DNA from: Nymphaea colorata
Taxonomy: Eukaryota; Streptophyta; Magnoliopsida; Nymphaeales; Nymphaeaceae
Reading direction: 5' to 3'
Assembly (NCBI RefSeq): GCF_008831285.2
Contig: NC_045142.1
Location: 24,055,300-24,119,299, forward strand
Length of the DNA stretch: 64,000 nt
In this document: positions 13,362-24,519 of the stretch, piece after piece
How the letters are laid out: the number at the start of each line of letters is the position of its first letter
Position numbering within the stretch: position 1 is the stretch's first letter
Notes under the pieces: model-generated
Seen by the model: only the letters and a program-made list of their open reading frames with translations
Database searches by the model: none
What the model was told of the DNA's origin: nothing
Position numbers and translations under genes: made by a program

Positions 13362-13845
13362 AGACAAAGTCAATGAAAAAAATTAATTGGAAGTACTGTT
13401 CTAAAAGAACAAAGCTCCTTGAGGATTAAAATATAAAATTAAAATTATTTTTTTGACATAAATATCCTAACTTGAGCCCTTGGCTACGCACACAGAGCTG
13501 CCTCTCACCATATACTATAGAAGGTGAATATGTAAATATAAAAATTTTATTAGACTATGTGGGTAATTGCTCACACATGCCCACATGTGTCTCCGCCCTT
13601 AAATGCATGTCTGATGTATATAGGGGAGTCCAAATTTGCCAAATGCCGAACGTTACTGGATGATTAAAAGTTAAAAATTTTTGTCGCTTTTAACAACAAT
13701 TTACGGTGCTTTCGATGTTTTTTTTACTTTTTAATCACTGGGCAGCATTCAAAATTTGACATACTCCAATTATCTTGCTAACTTTGTATCGGACAAGTGG
13801 ACTGGCTATGGTTGCTTCCTCTTCCTTGATTGTGACACTTAAACT

Positions 13846-14360
13846 CTTTGAAGGGAAAACCAGACATTCTTGCCATTTTTATCTCTCTCACATCCTCCTC
13901 AAAGGCCGTACCTTAGTGATGGATTCTCATGAGCACTAGACTTTTGGATTGCAAATAATAAATGCACGACTTTCTAGTTGATGAGTGTCCCGTTCATGTC
14001 CCAAAGTTGCCCTGAACCCTAAAGACATAGGGAAAAAGAAAAAAACTCTGGTATCTTCTATATGTGTGCTCTTCTTAACTCATATTTGAAGGAAAAACAT
14101 AACATATTCTTCTCATTTTTATACCTCTCTCTCTTTCTCTCCCACCCCTCCTGGAGGGGCGTAATGTATGATGGGTTCATAAGTTCAATTCTTATGGGCA
14201 GCACTAGACTTTTGAGCCGCAGATAATAAATGCACGACATGCTAGTTTATGGGTGTCCCGCCTCCTACTCAAGTCCCAAAGTTGCCATGGACCCTCAAGA
14301 CATAGGAAAAAAGAAAAGGATTTCAGTTTCTTTTATATATATATATATATGTCATCTTGA
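13846..14360. repeat. Imperfect ~240 bp tandem duplication
   Basis: Copies at about 13846-14080 and 14085-14360 share, in the same order, GCACTAGACTTTTG, AATAATAAATGCACGAC, GTCCCAAAGTTGCC and AGACATAGG. The second copy contains an inverted pair around CATAAGTTCAATTCTTATG. No coding function was seen. Confidence 0.7.
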
Positions 14361-14611
14361 CTTATGTGTCAGAAAGAGATCATTTAAGACTCTTCTTATC
14401 ATTTACTATAGCCCTTCAGAGAAAAAAAATGTTATTTATGGCATGCAATCTATGTGTGTAAGTGGAGTTACTAGATCTAAACAATCTCTTCATTAAAAAG
14501 CTCATTGCAACATTGAGTGAAGGGAACAATTAACTCAAAATTTGGCATGTCTAAACAACTAGTTGTTGGGATTTAGTTTTCATGCGTACATGCACATGTG
14601 TATAGAACTGG

Positions 14612-14654
<43 letters not shown>

Positions 14655-14977
14655 GCAAGTAACAGCAATTTATCATTCCTCAATAAATGAAATTGCTGGG
14701 AAGCATCGAGTGATCTGAGAGTAATGAATTTGAAGGAAGTCATATCCTGGGATAGATGCCCCACAATATCTCCACTAGTGGTGGAGAAGGGAGTCGGCAT
14801 AGAAAATACTTTAAAGAATTGCCTTTGGTTGTCGAATTATGTGGACATACTCATCCCTCTACCCATGTTCCATTGTCCCCCACCTTTGGGCCACAAATAA
14901 ATGAAAGAAAACCAGGTACATGCCCTATCTGTTTTTTTTTGAAGGAAAACCAGCTGCAGCACATTGGAATTATACAC

Positions 14978-15077
<100 letters not shown>

Positions 15078-15230
15078 GGGTCCCCATGAATCGTGGGGAT
15101 CCCCTCCACCAAACTCTGCCTCATGCATTTCATTGGGCGGTTATTATCACATGCACAGACGTGCTACACTTGCATTGGGCCGCATGTGAGAGGCTAAGGA
15201 TTGCTAGTGCCAAGTTATATATATATAACG

Positions 15231-15418
15231 CAATGTATTGCACCAAGTGGTGTACATGATAGATTGGATCACTCTCATGCACACGACTTGGTGCAATACA
15301 TTGTGTTGTGTGTGCGTGTGTGTATATATATATATATACACAATGCAATGTATTGCACCAAGTGGTGCACATGAGAGATTGGATCACTCTCATGCACACT
15401 ACTTGGTACAATACATTG
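15231..15418. repeat. Tandem pair of 73 bp near-perfect palindromes
   Basis: In the first unit (15231-15303), CAATGTATTGCACCAAGT is mirrored exactly by ACTTGGTGCAATACATTG. The second unit (15346-15418) has the same arms with one change. The two units are nearly identical in sequence, including the GATTGGATCACTCTCATGC loop. Short TA/GT microsatellites separate and flank them. The structure could form hairpins or cruciforms and resembles a foldback MITE duplicated locally. Confidence 0.9.
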
Positions 15419-15421
15419 TGT

Positions 15422-15560
<139 letters not shown>

Positions 15561-15859
15561 GAAAGCAAATAGAGATTTGGGATCATGTTAGATACCTAGA
15601 TTCAACATTAAAAAACTAGCTTTAAATGAGTTCCTATCCAAGTTTTAGTTTTAGCTCATGCACTGATCTCGTATGAACATGAGGAGTTTAAATGTGAACT
15701 CTTCTTTTGGTTTCTCTTATGTAAAAATCTAAAAGATGTGTGTGCGTGTGCGCTCGTGAGAAGGAGAGAGAGAGAGGGAGGTGAAAGGAGGGAGAGGGGG
15801 GCACAACTACAACCCTTATCAGCCACTTTACCTCACCCATGGGCATTGAACAAGAGATG

Positions 15860-16052
15860 CAAGGGTGAAGCTAAAAATTTTTCATGAGGAGGGTCAAATT
15901 AAAGTTTTTAAATTTGATTGAGGATGAAATATCATTTTTTAAATTTTATATAAAACAAGTGAATTTTTTAAAATTTACATATAATTCTTTTAAAAAAAGT
16001 TGAGGTGAAGCCCGAGCCCGTGTAGGTCCCCCCTTGGCTCCGCCCCTGGCGA
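15860..16052 (-). repeat. GGCTCCGCCCCTGG-ended dispersed repeat
   Basis: An AT-rich body with AAATTTACATATAA-like words ends in CCCCCCTTGGCTCCGCCCC. A related arrangement, in the opposite orientation, is seen at 60010-60200 (GGGGTGGAACCAAGGGGG) and less clearly at 36490-36690 and 9170-9310. It is non-coding, and the element class is not determined. Confidence 0.5.
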
Positions 16053-16523
16053 GACGCATTGTGTATTGTGTATGTGCTACAGGTCCGACCAGTTATGCTA
16101 TAAGAGAGAGACTGAGCTTATTTATTTATCACATGAAAATTACTTTTCTTTCATGGGAAAGCGCTCAATCTTCTTTCCGGATGGAGAGAATCAACTCTTT
16201 TTCTTATCTACCTGCTTTTTTCGCGTCATTTTCCCACTTTGATTTGTGCCTGGAAGCATCTGCCTCGTTCCCTTGCTTCCCGAGATGTCCACATATAACA
16301 ATGAAACCTTACAGAGCACTCTGTGATTTAATGGTGAATTTGCACCCAATTTGTTTAGTTGCTGAAAGTGAAATATGCCATTTTTTCATTAATCTTCCTG
16401 CTTAAGCTTGGAGCTTTCTAATACTTTATAAGTTTTCTTCCAAAATTTTACAAAAACTTGGCCAACTTTTGGTGATAGAAAAACTTTCTCAATTGCATCA
16501 GCTTTTTTATACTTTCCAAAGTG

Positions 16524-16623
16524 GTTTGGACCATTTCTCTATTTGCACTTGTCATCCTTGCACAAGAACCATGCTAATCTTCTCCGTATCGTTCCAATTT
16601 TATTGGATGTCTCCAAAAAAGAC
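16524..16623 (-). pseudogene. Full-length U6 snRNA retropseudogene with 15 bp target duplication
   Basis: On the minus strand the sequence contains GAGACATCCAATAAAATTGG, AACGATACGGAGAAGATTAG, CATGG, GTGCAAGGATGACAAGTGCA and GAGAAATGGTCCAA, i.e. essentially all of plant U6 in order. The functionally critical middle is changed (CCCCTGCGC region to TTCTTGTGC), the 5' stem has lost pairing, and there is no terminal T-run. The perfect word ATACTTTCCAAAGTG lies on both sides (16509-16523 and 16624-16638), the mark of reverse-transcription insertion by a LINE-type machinery. No upstream U6 promoter is seen, so it is not expected to be expressed. Confidence 0.9.
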
Positions 16624-16639
16624 ATACTTTCCAAAGTGA

Positions 16640-19087
16640 TTAATGAAGTGTCTATTAACCGTGAATTTGGACAATAGAGGATCTCATATCCATGGATTTA
16701 AGGTCTAATCCTTTCCTCTCGGACCTCAAACATGCGGTGATATGCCCACACCAGCCAATATCTGGCTCTGCTACTAAATAACCCATATATAAAAGGAAAA
16801 AGAAAATTGATGTTCTACATGTCAAGGAAAATTTCTTTTGTTGGTAAGGAACATAGCCATTAGTCCTTACTCCCTTCCCAAGAGTGATTATTTGTTGTCG
16901 GAAAAAATGAATCTTTTCACTAAGCCAATTTTATGTTTTTGAACATGTAATTTTTACCCAGTGTCACAAAAAATGCAAAAAAAACGTGATAAATTAAATT
17001 GCCTTTTAAAATTTTAAAAAACATGTTTTTTCTGCATTTTTTCACTTTTTTTAATGCTAAATAATTTTTTTATTTGTTGCAAATCTACTTATCTTTTGAT
17101 ATTTGTGTTATTAGTTTCTCGCTTATTTTTTTCTTCATTTTTAGTTTTTTTAAAATTTTAAAAATTTACCTTATTTTTTCCTTTTTTTCAAGCTGACAGT
17201 ATTATACCCTATACAAACTTTGCCGTTTAAAACTCTGAAACGTTATTTCTGACTATGTTTTTACCCATTATGTTGCTCTAGAGATTTAACAGACATTATA
17301 TTTGTTTGAAAGTATCCCTCAATGTATATGTATATGCGTACCTAGAATTTGATGTCAGAAGTCATAGAATCTCGTAGTATATTTGAAGTAATTTGAGATC
17401 ATTGAGGATGATAAATATGCGGATCTCAATATACTTAAAAGTCCAACACTAACAACCTAACATGCAATTAAATGTATTTGGCGGAGGTCTCATCAAAATA
17501 GTTCAAAAATTTTTTTTGAGATATATTTTTTTTTTCTTTTTGGATTTTTTATGGATAAGGATCATTGGTGTTGGGCCATCAAGAAAAAATGGGGGGTTTT
17601 GATGTTTGAAATGTGCAAGACATTGTGCTCTAAAACAATGAAATGTCCACATAAATACATTTGGCCCACCATTATATTCACATGCTCAACCTATTTTGTC
17701 ACTTCATCAGCACACAAAGCCAGGACTCTATAGAGAAAAAGGTGAAAGTAACATGTCCTTAGCTGAAATATGAAGAAAATTTCATTTGAGGTCATCTCCT
17801 TTCACCAAAAACTCCCAAACAGTCCTCATATTCTTCGTCACGTGCTACATGGCCCACCCTGAAAGGCTGCATATTATCATGCCTCCTTATGCGACGCAAA
17901 TGCGTAGTTATGTCAAAGTTCATCATCTTAGAACTTTAAAAATGTTTACAGCTTCGTGTTCTCATTTCAAATTGCAAAATCCTCACGTCAAATTTCAATC
18001 TTAATTATTATCTTAACACTATGTATTTAAGAACTTTATATTCTAATTATAGGAGGGATCTGGTTTCATGACTTAATTATCTTCTTTTTATTTACTAAAT
18101 TCAAGCAAACTAATATCCATAATCTTAATAAAGTAGGTTGTTATGACATTTTATAAATACACAAATCGCTTAACAACAGGTAGTCAAAACTACTTGTTAT
18201 TAAGTAATTTATGCATTTTACCATCACAAGTAAAATGCCATAACACCAAAGTCACCCTTCAATCCTAGTTATAAAGATAGACTCCTAATTAATAATAGTG
18301 TTTTAATGTCGGTAATTTATGTGTTCAGCATAAAGTCTGCCCTCCTAACCTTGTGTCGAGATTTTGGGAGGAGGCGAAAGCCACGAGCAATAGCAAAGCC
18401 ACTTGTTGGTTGGGGTGGGCCACTGCCCACACCATTCCAAAAAAAATAATTATATTGTGTTAACTTCACACTGTTATGACTCTAAAATTTTATGCAATTC
18501 CCACACCAAAATTGTGTCACAAATGCAAGTGCCTGAAAAATCTTGGCTCCACCACGGCCATGATGGGCAGCCTTTCATGCCAAACCCTCTTACCTTTCAA
18601 TATCATGTTAGAAAAATTGAAAAGGAAATGTGTTTTTTTTAAATATAGCCAAAATACGGAGACCAAAATTAAAATTTCTCCAATAAAATACTCTCTCACG
18701 ATCTTTATCTCTCTTTTTATAGGTGGGATGCATATCTTATCCGTAGGACAATAATTGGCCCATGTCACGTGGGCATGAACAAATCAAAAAGATTTTAACT
18801 TTACATAGAGAAACATATACGATGTTACATTGGAAACCTTCAAAGGTTACTACCTTGGCTTATGCATTATTGTACTAAATACACAAGTTGGTACATTATT
18901 CTCTTATCTTCTTCTGTGGATGAAGTTCAAAGAGGAAGCATAAACCTAACTCTCTTGGAAGAAGTGGTAAAACCCTTTGGATCTACTTTCTCGACCTTAT
19001 ATAATGCCCATATACCTTCAATCGCATAGAGCGATATGTATACGACAATCGAATTGAATCAGAGTGCAACTTGCTTAGCCATGTCTG
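16640..19087. other. AT-rich intergenic DNA, no gene recognised
   Basis: Long A/T-rich stretches (16.9-17.2 kb especially). The segment 18350-18560 carries GGGTGGGCCACTGCCCACAC and CTTGGCTCCACCACGG and may be a decayed relative of the GGCTCCGCCCC repeat. Open frames of 60-92 codons show no family resemblance. Confidence 0.4.
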
Positions 19088-19345
19088 GGGTGAACACGAG
19101 CCGAGTTGAGCCCGAGTTCAGTCAGCTCGAGCTCGGCTCGACTAATAAAACCTCAAGCTCGAATCGACTCGATTTCGAGAATAACTCGATGGAAGCAACT
19201 CGAGCTCGAGAATAACTCGATGGAAGCAACTGGAGCTCGACTCGGCAGTTACGTGTTGAACTTGAGCTAGACTCGATAAACTCGTTTGAACAGAATTGAT
19301 ATTCATCATTACATGTTGATCTCGAACTCGACTCGATTAAGACTC
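19088..19345 (+). mobile_element. CTCGA-rich element, copy 3 (3' half missing)
   Basis: Starts with the intact terminus GGGGTGAACACGAGCCGAG and follows the family until GATTAAGACTCAAG, where it switches abruptly to the GGATTCGGAT repeat. The stretch AACTCGAGCTCGAGAATAAC is locally duplicated. It is a truncated or composite copy. Confidence 0.7.
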
Positions 19346-19680
19346 AAGAAATCTGGTCAGATTCGGATTTAATAAATGGCATCTGATCGGATTCGTATTC
19401 GGATATACATTAATATCTGATCGGATTCAGATACAGATTCATATCAGATTCATTTTTAGACAAGTATCTTGTATCTAATGCTATTAAATTTTGAAAATTG
19501 GGAAAATGCGGTTCAAATTTTGGATTTGGATATAAATATAACAATTAGATTTAGATCATATTTGGATTGTAAAATCAGATTTCGGATTTGGATTCGGATA
19601 TGAATCTTCTTTAATTCAAATTCTGAATACCGAAAAAGTGGATATGATTAAGGATATATTTGATCAGAATCCGATCCGTT
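19346..19680. repeat. GGATTCGGAT-type dispersed repeat, copy 2
   Basis: A series of variants of CTGATCGGATTCGTATTCGG and ATTTGGATTCGGATATGAA, related to 12290-12700. It joins directly to the truncated CTCGA element on its left. No coding potential. Confidence 0.5.
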
Positions 19681-20189
19681 GTCATCCCAACATATTGCTC
19701 GCGCCTAATTTTAATTGCACAAAGAGGGATTTATACAACAATCTCATCCATGGTCCAACCATGGTATGGCCTATCTAACCATGGTCACCAAGGCCTTTGC
19801 AATACCAATGGTCTCTTCATAATTTTAATAAAGGAAGTGCTCTTAAATGGTTCTAGTTTTTTTGGGCATTACTGCTTGCTTAATTAAAAGCCAATCATAC
19901 AAGCTTGTGTTCTTCCTTTGAGGTAGTGGAAGCTTCTTACAAAAAGTAGAAAGTTTGGTTTTAATCTATAAATGCTAACTTCTATGGTACTAAAAAAAGG
20001 TTGCCCATACAAGAATGATGCCACTTTGATGATATGTCAATGTCATTGACAGTGTTTGTTTTGTCATTGTTATCTCCTTGTTTTTTGAATATTATGTGTC
20101 AGTAGTTTTGGGTTTTCAATACCATATTTTTTATCTTTGGTATTAGTTTTACAAAAAATTCATACCAAACATACATAGGAACTGATTTT

Positions 20190-20612
20190 AGGGGTGAACA
20201 ACGAGTCGAGTTACTCGACCTGGAGCTCGACTCTTGAAAGCTGGGCTTGTGAACGAGTTGAGTTCGAGTTCATGAGTCGACTCGTTCAAATAATCGAGTT
20301 GAGTTCGAGCTCAACGCGTATCTGCCGAGTTGAGCTCGATCCTTAATCGAGTTTGTCGAACCTTAATCATGTCGATATATTCAAACGAGTTTACGAGTTT
20401 GTTGAGCCTTAATCGAGTCGAGCTCGAACACAACACATAACGATGAATATCAATTCTATTCAAACGAGTTTGTCGACCCTTAATTGAGTCGAGTTCGAGA
20501 TGCTTCCGTCGAGCTATTCTCGAGCTCAAGCCGAGTCGAGCTCGAGGTTTCATTAGTCGAACCGAGTTTGAGGTGACTTAACTCGGGCTCAACTCGGCTC
20601 TGGCTCACCCCT
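20190..20612 (-). mobile_element. CTCGA-rich element, copy 4, intact, with 10 bp target duplication
   Basis: The ends AGGGGTGA and TCACCCCT are perfect inverted repeats. The 10 bp word AACTGATTTT flanks the element exactly (20180-20189 and 20613-20622). The interior is the CTCGA/CGAGCTCGA family in reverse orientation to copies 1-3, 423 bp long, without coding capacity. The clean ends and 9-10 bp duplication suggest a Mutator-like non-autonomous element (class is inference). A TA microsatellite starts just beyond its right flank. Confidence 0.85.
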
Positions 20613-20624
20613 AACTGATTTTGC

Positions 20625-20626
<2 letters not shown>

Positions 20627-20694
<68 letters not shown>
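20627..20694. repeat. (TA)n microsatellite
   Basis: About 32 TA units beginning 4 bp after the target duplication of the element at 20190-20612. Confidence 0.95.
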
Positions 20695-20700
<6 letters not shown>

Positions 20701-21944
20701 ATGAAACAAGTGAAGTCAGTCACAAAATGTGATTGAATTTCAAGTCCCTCTTTCATGGTAGGATTTACACATCTTAGAGTGGAGTGGATGGCTGTTAAAT
20801 GAAAAAACAAAAAAAGGTAGAAAGATAAAAGATGCAAAAGGAGTAAAAGAGAAAAAAAAAAAACATTGGAGTGAAAACTATTTCCCAGATACATCTAGCA
20901 AAGTTCTTTTCCTTATACCATAAGCTTTCCATTTTCGAGAATATGAGTTTGCAAAAAATTGACATGTATATGAAAAGTACATTAAATTCCAGTACAAAGA
21001 AACAACAACAACGACAAGAATAGCAACAACAAATAATTGACTTTAAGGGGCCGCCCACGTGGCCTCAACGTGACTGATGGAGATGTTTTCGTTCACCTTT
21101 GGCATGCACACTTTCGTTCGAAAAGCGAAGCAGAGACTCTCTGAAAGTGGATGGGCCCACAAAGGTTCGCATTGTTGACGCAAAAATGATCATAAATTCG
21201 ATAAACAAATATAAATATAATTATCCTATATCCTAATTTATTTTCTTTTCTTTCAGACCTAATTAAAACAATACATATAACAACAATGAGATCAAATAAG
21301 ATAATTAAATGTTAATTAACTCACACTCTAACATGATTAGAAGAGTCACCCTTTGGATCCCTGGGAATATCCCTAAGCTTGCCTATGAAAAAAACAAAAA
21401 AATGATGAAAATAAGTCCGGGACATGAATGGCTCGTCATGAATTATTGTTTTGTCTTACGGATCGTTTGGCAGCAGAAACACTTAATTACATTTGAACTA
21501 TTGTTTCATGAACCTGCTCTAATATTTGACGCAGATTCATAAAACACTCACAAAATGTCTTTGCCGCCAAATTATTGTTTAAGTCTCAATCAGCCATGCT
21601 ATCTTGAGCGAGCCATCTTAACACATGGTTCTTTGTGGTGGGCTTCACTTTGGATTCCATAAGTGGGCCTGTTGACTTTGGTTGGTCAACTAAGAGTTCA
21701 TGCAATGAGGTCAATAAAATTGACCTGGGTGTCAACTGCTGTATTAAGTCGTGTATTTTTAAATGTTTAACTAGATCGCAAAAGCAAATAGTTAAGATAT
21801 GGTCTTCAAATTATAGTGATCTTGAATTTTTGGGTCTTTTCATTATTTTGAACTAGACAACTCTATGTATAAATATTCTACCTACCAGATATTGTGCTAA
21901 ATATTTATAAAGTCATAGTTAAATACAACAAAAAAAACCACCAC

Positions 21945-21950
<6 letters not shown>
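20695..21950. other. Intergenic DNA, no gene recognised
   Basis: Nothing coding was seen. A GGATCGTTTGGCAGCAGAAA word at about 21462 opens a stretch with ATTCATAAAAC and TTGCCGCCAAA that may be a decayed hAT-type small element. Confidence 0.35.

Positions 21951-22008
<58 letters not shown>
21951..22008. repeat. (TA)n microsatellite
   Basis: About 28 TA units without a GA tail. Confidence 0.95.
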
Positions 22009-22011
<3 letters not shown>

Positions 22012-22357
22012 CAAGAAATTGTTATGATAAATAATAATACATACGTAACACCTTAAGAATGATACACCTTATCTGGATTTGGATCCATACGCAATTGCTT
22101 GTAAATTAAATTTCTGCAGCCAGCCAATCAACATGACATCCAATCCCGACGTAGCCAAAATGGACAAGTGGATATGGATCTACTGCAAGTTGCCTTCCAG
22201 CACTAAATCCAATGACATTAATATGATATCTCACGTATTTAAATATTTACTATTTAAATCGACTCATTTGTCAGAAGCACTTAACCTTCATAATACATGG
22301 TGTCACACTTGTCCCACCAAATAAAAAATAAGTATTAAAAATGTGTGATCTTCAATA

Positions 22358-22440
22358 GGGTTGGCCTAACGGTCTGAACAAGAGCAAGTAGGTGGCTTGT
22401 TTCCGTTTCGAATTCTCATAACATCAACTCTTCCCGCTAA
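22358..22440 (+). mobile_element. Possible tRNA-derived SINE head
   Basis: TGGCCTAACGG (22362-22372) fits the RNA polymerase III A box. GTTTCGAATTC (22405-22415) is close to the B box, with normal tRNA-like spacing of about 32 bp. The flanks do not fold as a clover-leaf and no poly-A tail or target duplication is clear, so it is a candidate only. Confidence 0.4.
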
Positions 22441-22844
22441 AACACCAAACATGTATATGCTCACTCACTAAACATGTGAATAATAGCAACTGATGCTAAT
22501 GGTTGACTTTAAATTGATAATGATGAAAACCATTGCCTTTATGCTTAATTATTTAGAAACTTAAACCACGTGTTTGTTTGTAAGTGATTATACAAAGGTC
22601 TTTGACAGATTGGACTGACATAAATTTCATCTTTTGTGGGAAACAAAATAGTTGATTTTGATATTGTAGCTTCTATAAAAAATATTATATTAAAAGTCAG
22701 AACTTTATAAAAGTTCCCCATTAGTCTTGTAGTTAAACCTTGTCTTTTACCAAGACTGGCAAAGCTAATCAGATTGGGTCTGGTTTAAAAAAAATCAAAT
22801 TCGAATCCAAACTCAAGTTAAGTTGCAATAGGTGAAGCTTGGGT

Positions 22845-23185
22845 CTGACCCGAAACTCGTAGACACGAGCCATGTTGAGGTCGAGCTCGACTCATATATC
22901 GCTTGGCTTGATCTCGAATTGAACCGTGTAAGGTTGGCTCGAGCTTGACTCGTTTAAGCTAGTTTAGCAACTCTTCATTTGATTTGATCCCTTTTCTTGA
23001 TTTTAAGTCTAGAAAAAAAAAAGTAGCTTATATTAAACCAACTCACTCAAGTTTAATCGAGTTGAGTTTATGTAACTCGAACTCGACTTATTTATAAGTT
23101 CCAAGTCAACTGGGTTAAATCAAACTTGAGTTGAACTTAATGAACGAGTTCGAGTCGAGCTGAAGTTGGTTCATGTAGAATCCAA
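22845..23185. repeat. Diverged CTCGA-type repeat
   Basis: Contains ATGTTGAGGTCGAGCTCGAC, GGCTCGAGCTTGACTCG and GAGTTCGAGTCGAGCTGAAG separated by AT-rich DNA. It resembles the family at 7.2/10.7/19.1/20.2 kb but lacks the recognisable termini. A further small fragment lies at about 23900-24000. Confidence 0.45.
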
Positions 23186-24404
23186 AACGGGTCAAATTTA
23201 GATCCAAACTAAATTGGATCCTTTTTCAGTATCGACACCTATGTGCTCGTAACTACGAGCGACTCAGCCATATGTTTTCCACAACGCGCTAAAAGCCGTT
23301 GTTGTGCAATGATGAAATTTTGGTTTTTTTGATAGAGTTCGGATCCGATCCGGAAATACGAAGGCCCGCATCATTAGACGGAAGGTATTCATTTAAAAGG
23401 GCTAGCCTTTGACGTTAATTGCACATAAGGTCTCCATGTTTCTCAATTTTCTAAAACCCTCGCAGCTCTAAGGAGACTCTCCCTTACAAAAGCTTCCCTT
23501 CTTAATTGCACCATTTTTCACCAAAGTTTGGTCATTCTCAACTCTTGAATCGTAATATAAAATTCAAATTTCCAGTAGTTGATTGCTTAAATTTCAACTT
23601 TGAATTAGTTATGTATCATCGAGTGGTTACATATTCAAAAACTGTAGCAAAGTATATCATAAATTGTTGCTAAAAACACCTTAAACCGCCGGTATACCTT
23701 AAACTCTTTATAGTACTTTCATTGGATAGTGTTTTCAGACAAATCATCAACCATTTAGTCGAGACCGTCAAATCCAACATGAGCGAGGATTAAGAGAAAA
23801 ACAAAAACAAAATAGTTATGAATGTTTTTTTCATATAATATTAGTTCATGCGTTTTTTTTCAACCATTCATCTATTTTAGATAAATCTAGTTTAATTTAA
23901 TGAAATCGAGCTCATTAAACTTGAACTTGACTCGTTTACAAGCACTAGTTAGCTTAACCGAGCGAGTTTGAGTCAAACCTGGTTGGCTCGACCAGTTCAT
24001 GTTAGATAATATAAAAAATACAGCCACTTACTACAAATTCACAAACATGGAGCCTTTTTAAGGAATAATACACAAAAGGTCGGTTTGCGGAACAAATTTT
24101 CATATATGCGGTACGCTTCATGGCATTCCGGGTCAGGATCCAGACCCGATCTGCGAAAGAAACAAAACCGATCTCCAGGGAACAAAAAATCCGATAACGG
24201 AATCGAACACGTACACGGGAAGTGGGGCCCGTTTCATCATTTTCGTAAAATTTGAAGGGGCTTCATAGTAATTCAGTGCTTTATCCTCGATCAGTCATCG
24301 GCCATCGTCATCCTTCTCACGCGACGCACAGCCGCTTCCTTGAACAGAGTCGGGCTGTCAGAGAAACCCTAAGAAGAAGAGGAAGGAGGTAGAATTGGCA
24401 GAGA
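23186..24404. other. Upstream region of the phytochrome gene
   Basis: AT-rich to about 24050, then more GC-rich towards the gene. No clear TATA box was found at a normal distance. The transcription start cannot be placed from sequence alone. Confidence 0.35.
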
Positions 24405-24477
24405 ATGAGAGAGGAGAGAGGAGATGGAACGGAGAAGCACAGATGCTGCAGAGAAGCAGAATAAGAGAAGGGATTGA
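24405..24477 (+). promoter_or_regulatory. Two overlapping short upstream ORFs before the phytochrome start
   Basis: An ATG at 24405 opens a 19-codon frame ending at 24464. A second ATG at 24424, in another frame, opens a 17-codon frame ending at 24477. Both stop before the phytochrome ATG at 24520, so they would reduce or tune its translation if they lie in the mRNA. Whether the leader includes them is unknown. Confidence 0.4.
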
Positions 24478-24519
24478 GAAGGAAAAAGAAGAAGAGGAGG
24501 GAGGGGGAGGTGGGGGGAA

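Noticed and set aside
15231-15418. CRISPR-like repeat-spacer appearance of the duplicated palindromes
   Set aside because: Only two units, in a plant nuclear context, and the spacers are microsatellites.
16034-16405. 123-codon plus frame next to the GGCTCCGCCCC repeat
   Set aside because: No family resemblance, no splice context or neighbouring exons, and it begins inside a dispersed repeat.
16524-16623. Functional U6 snRNA gene
   Set aside because: Changes in the catalytic centre region and 5' stem, no T-run terminator, no upstream promoter, and flanking target duplications show a retrocopy.
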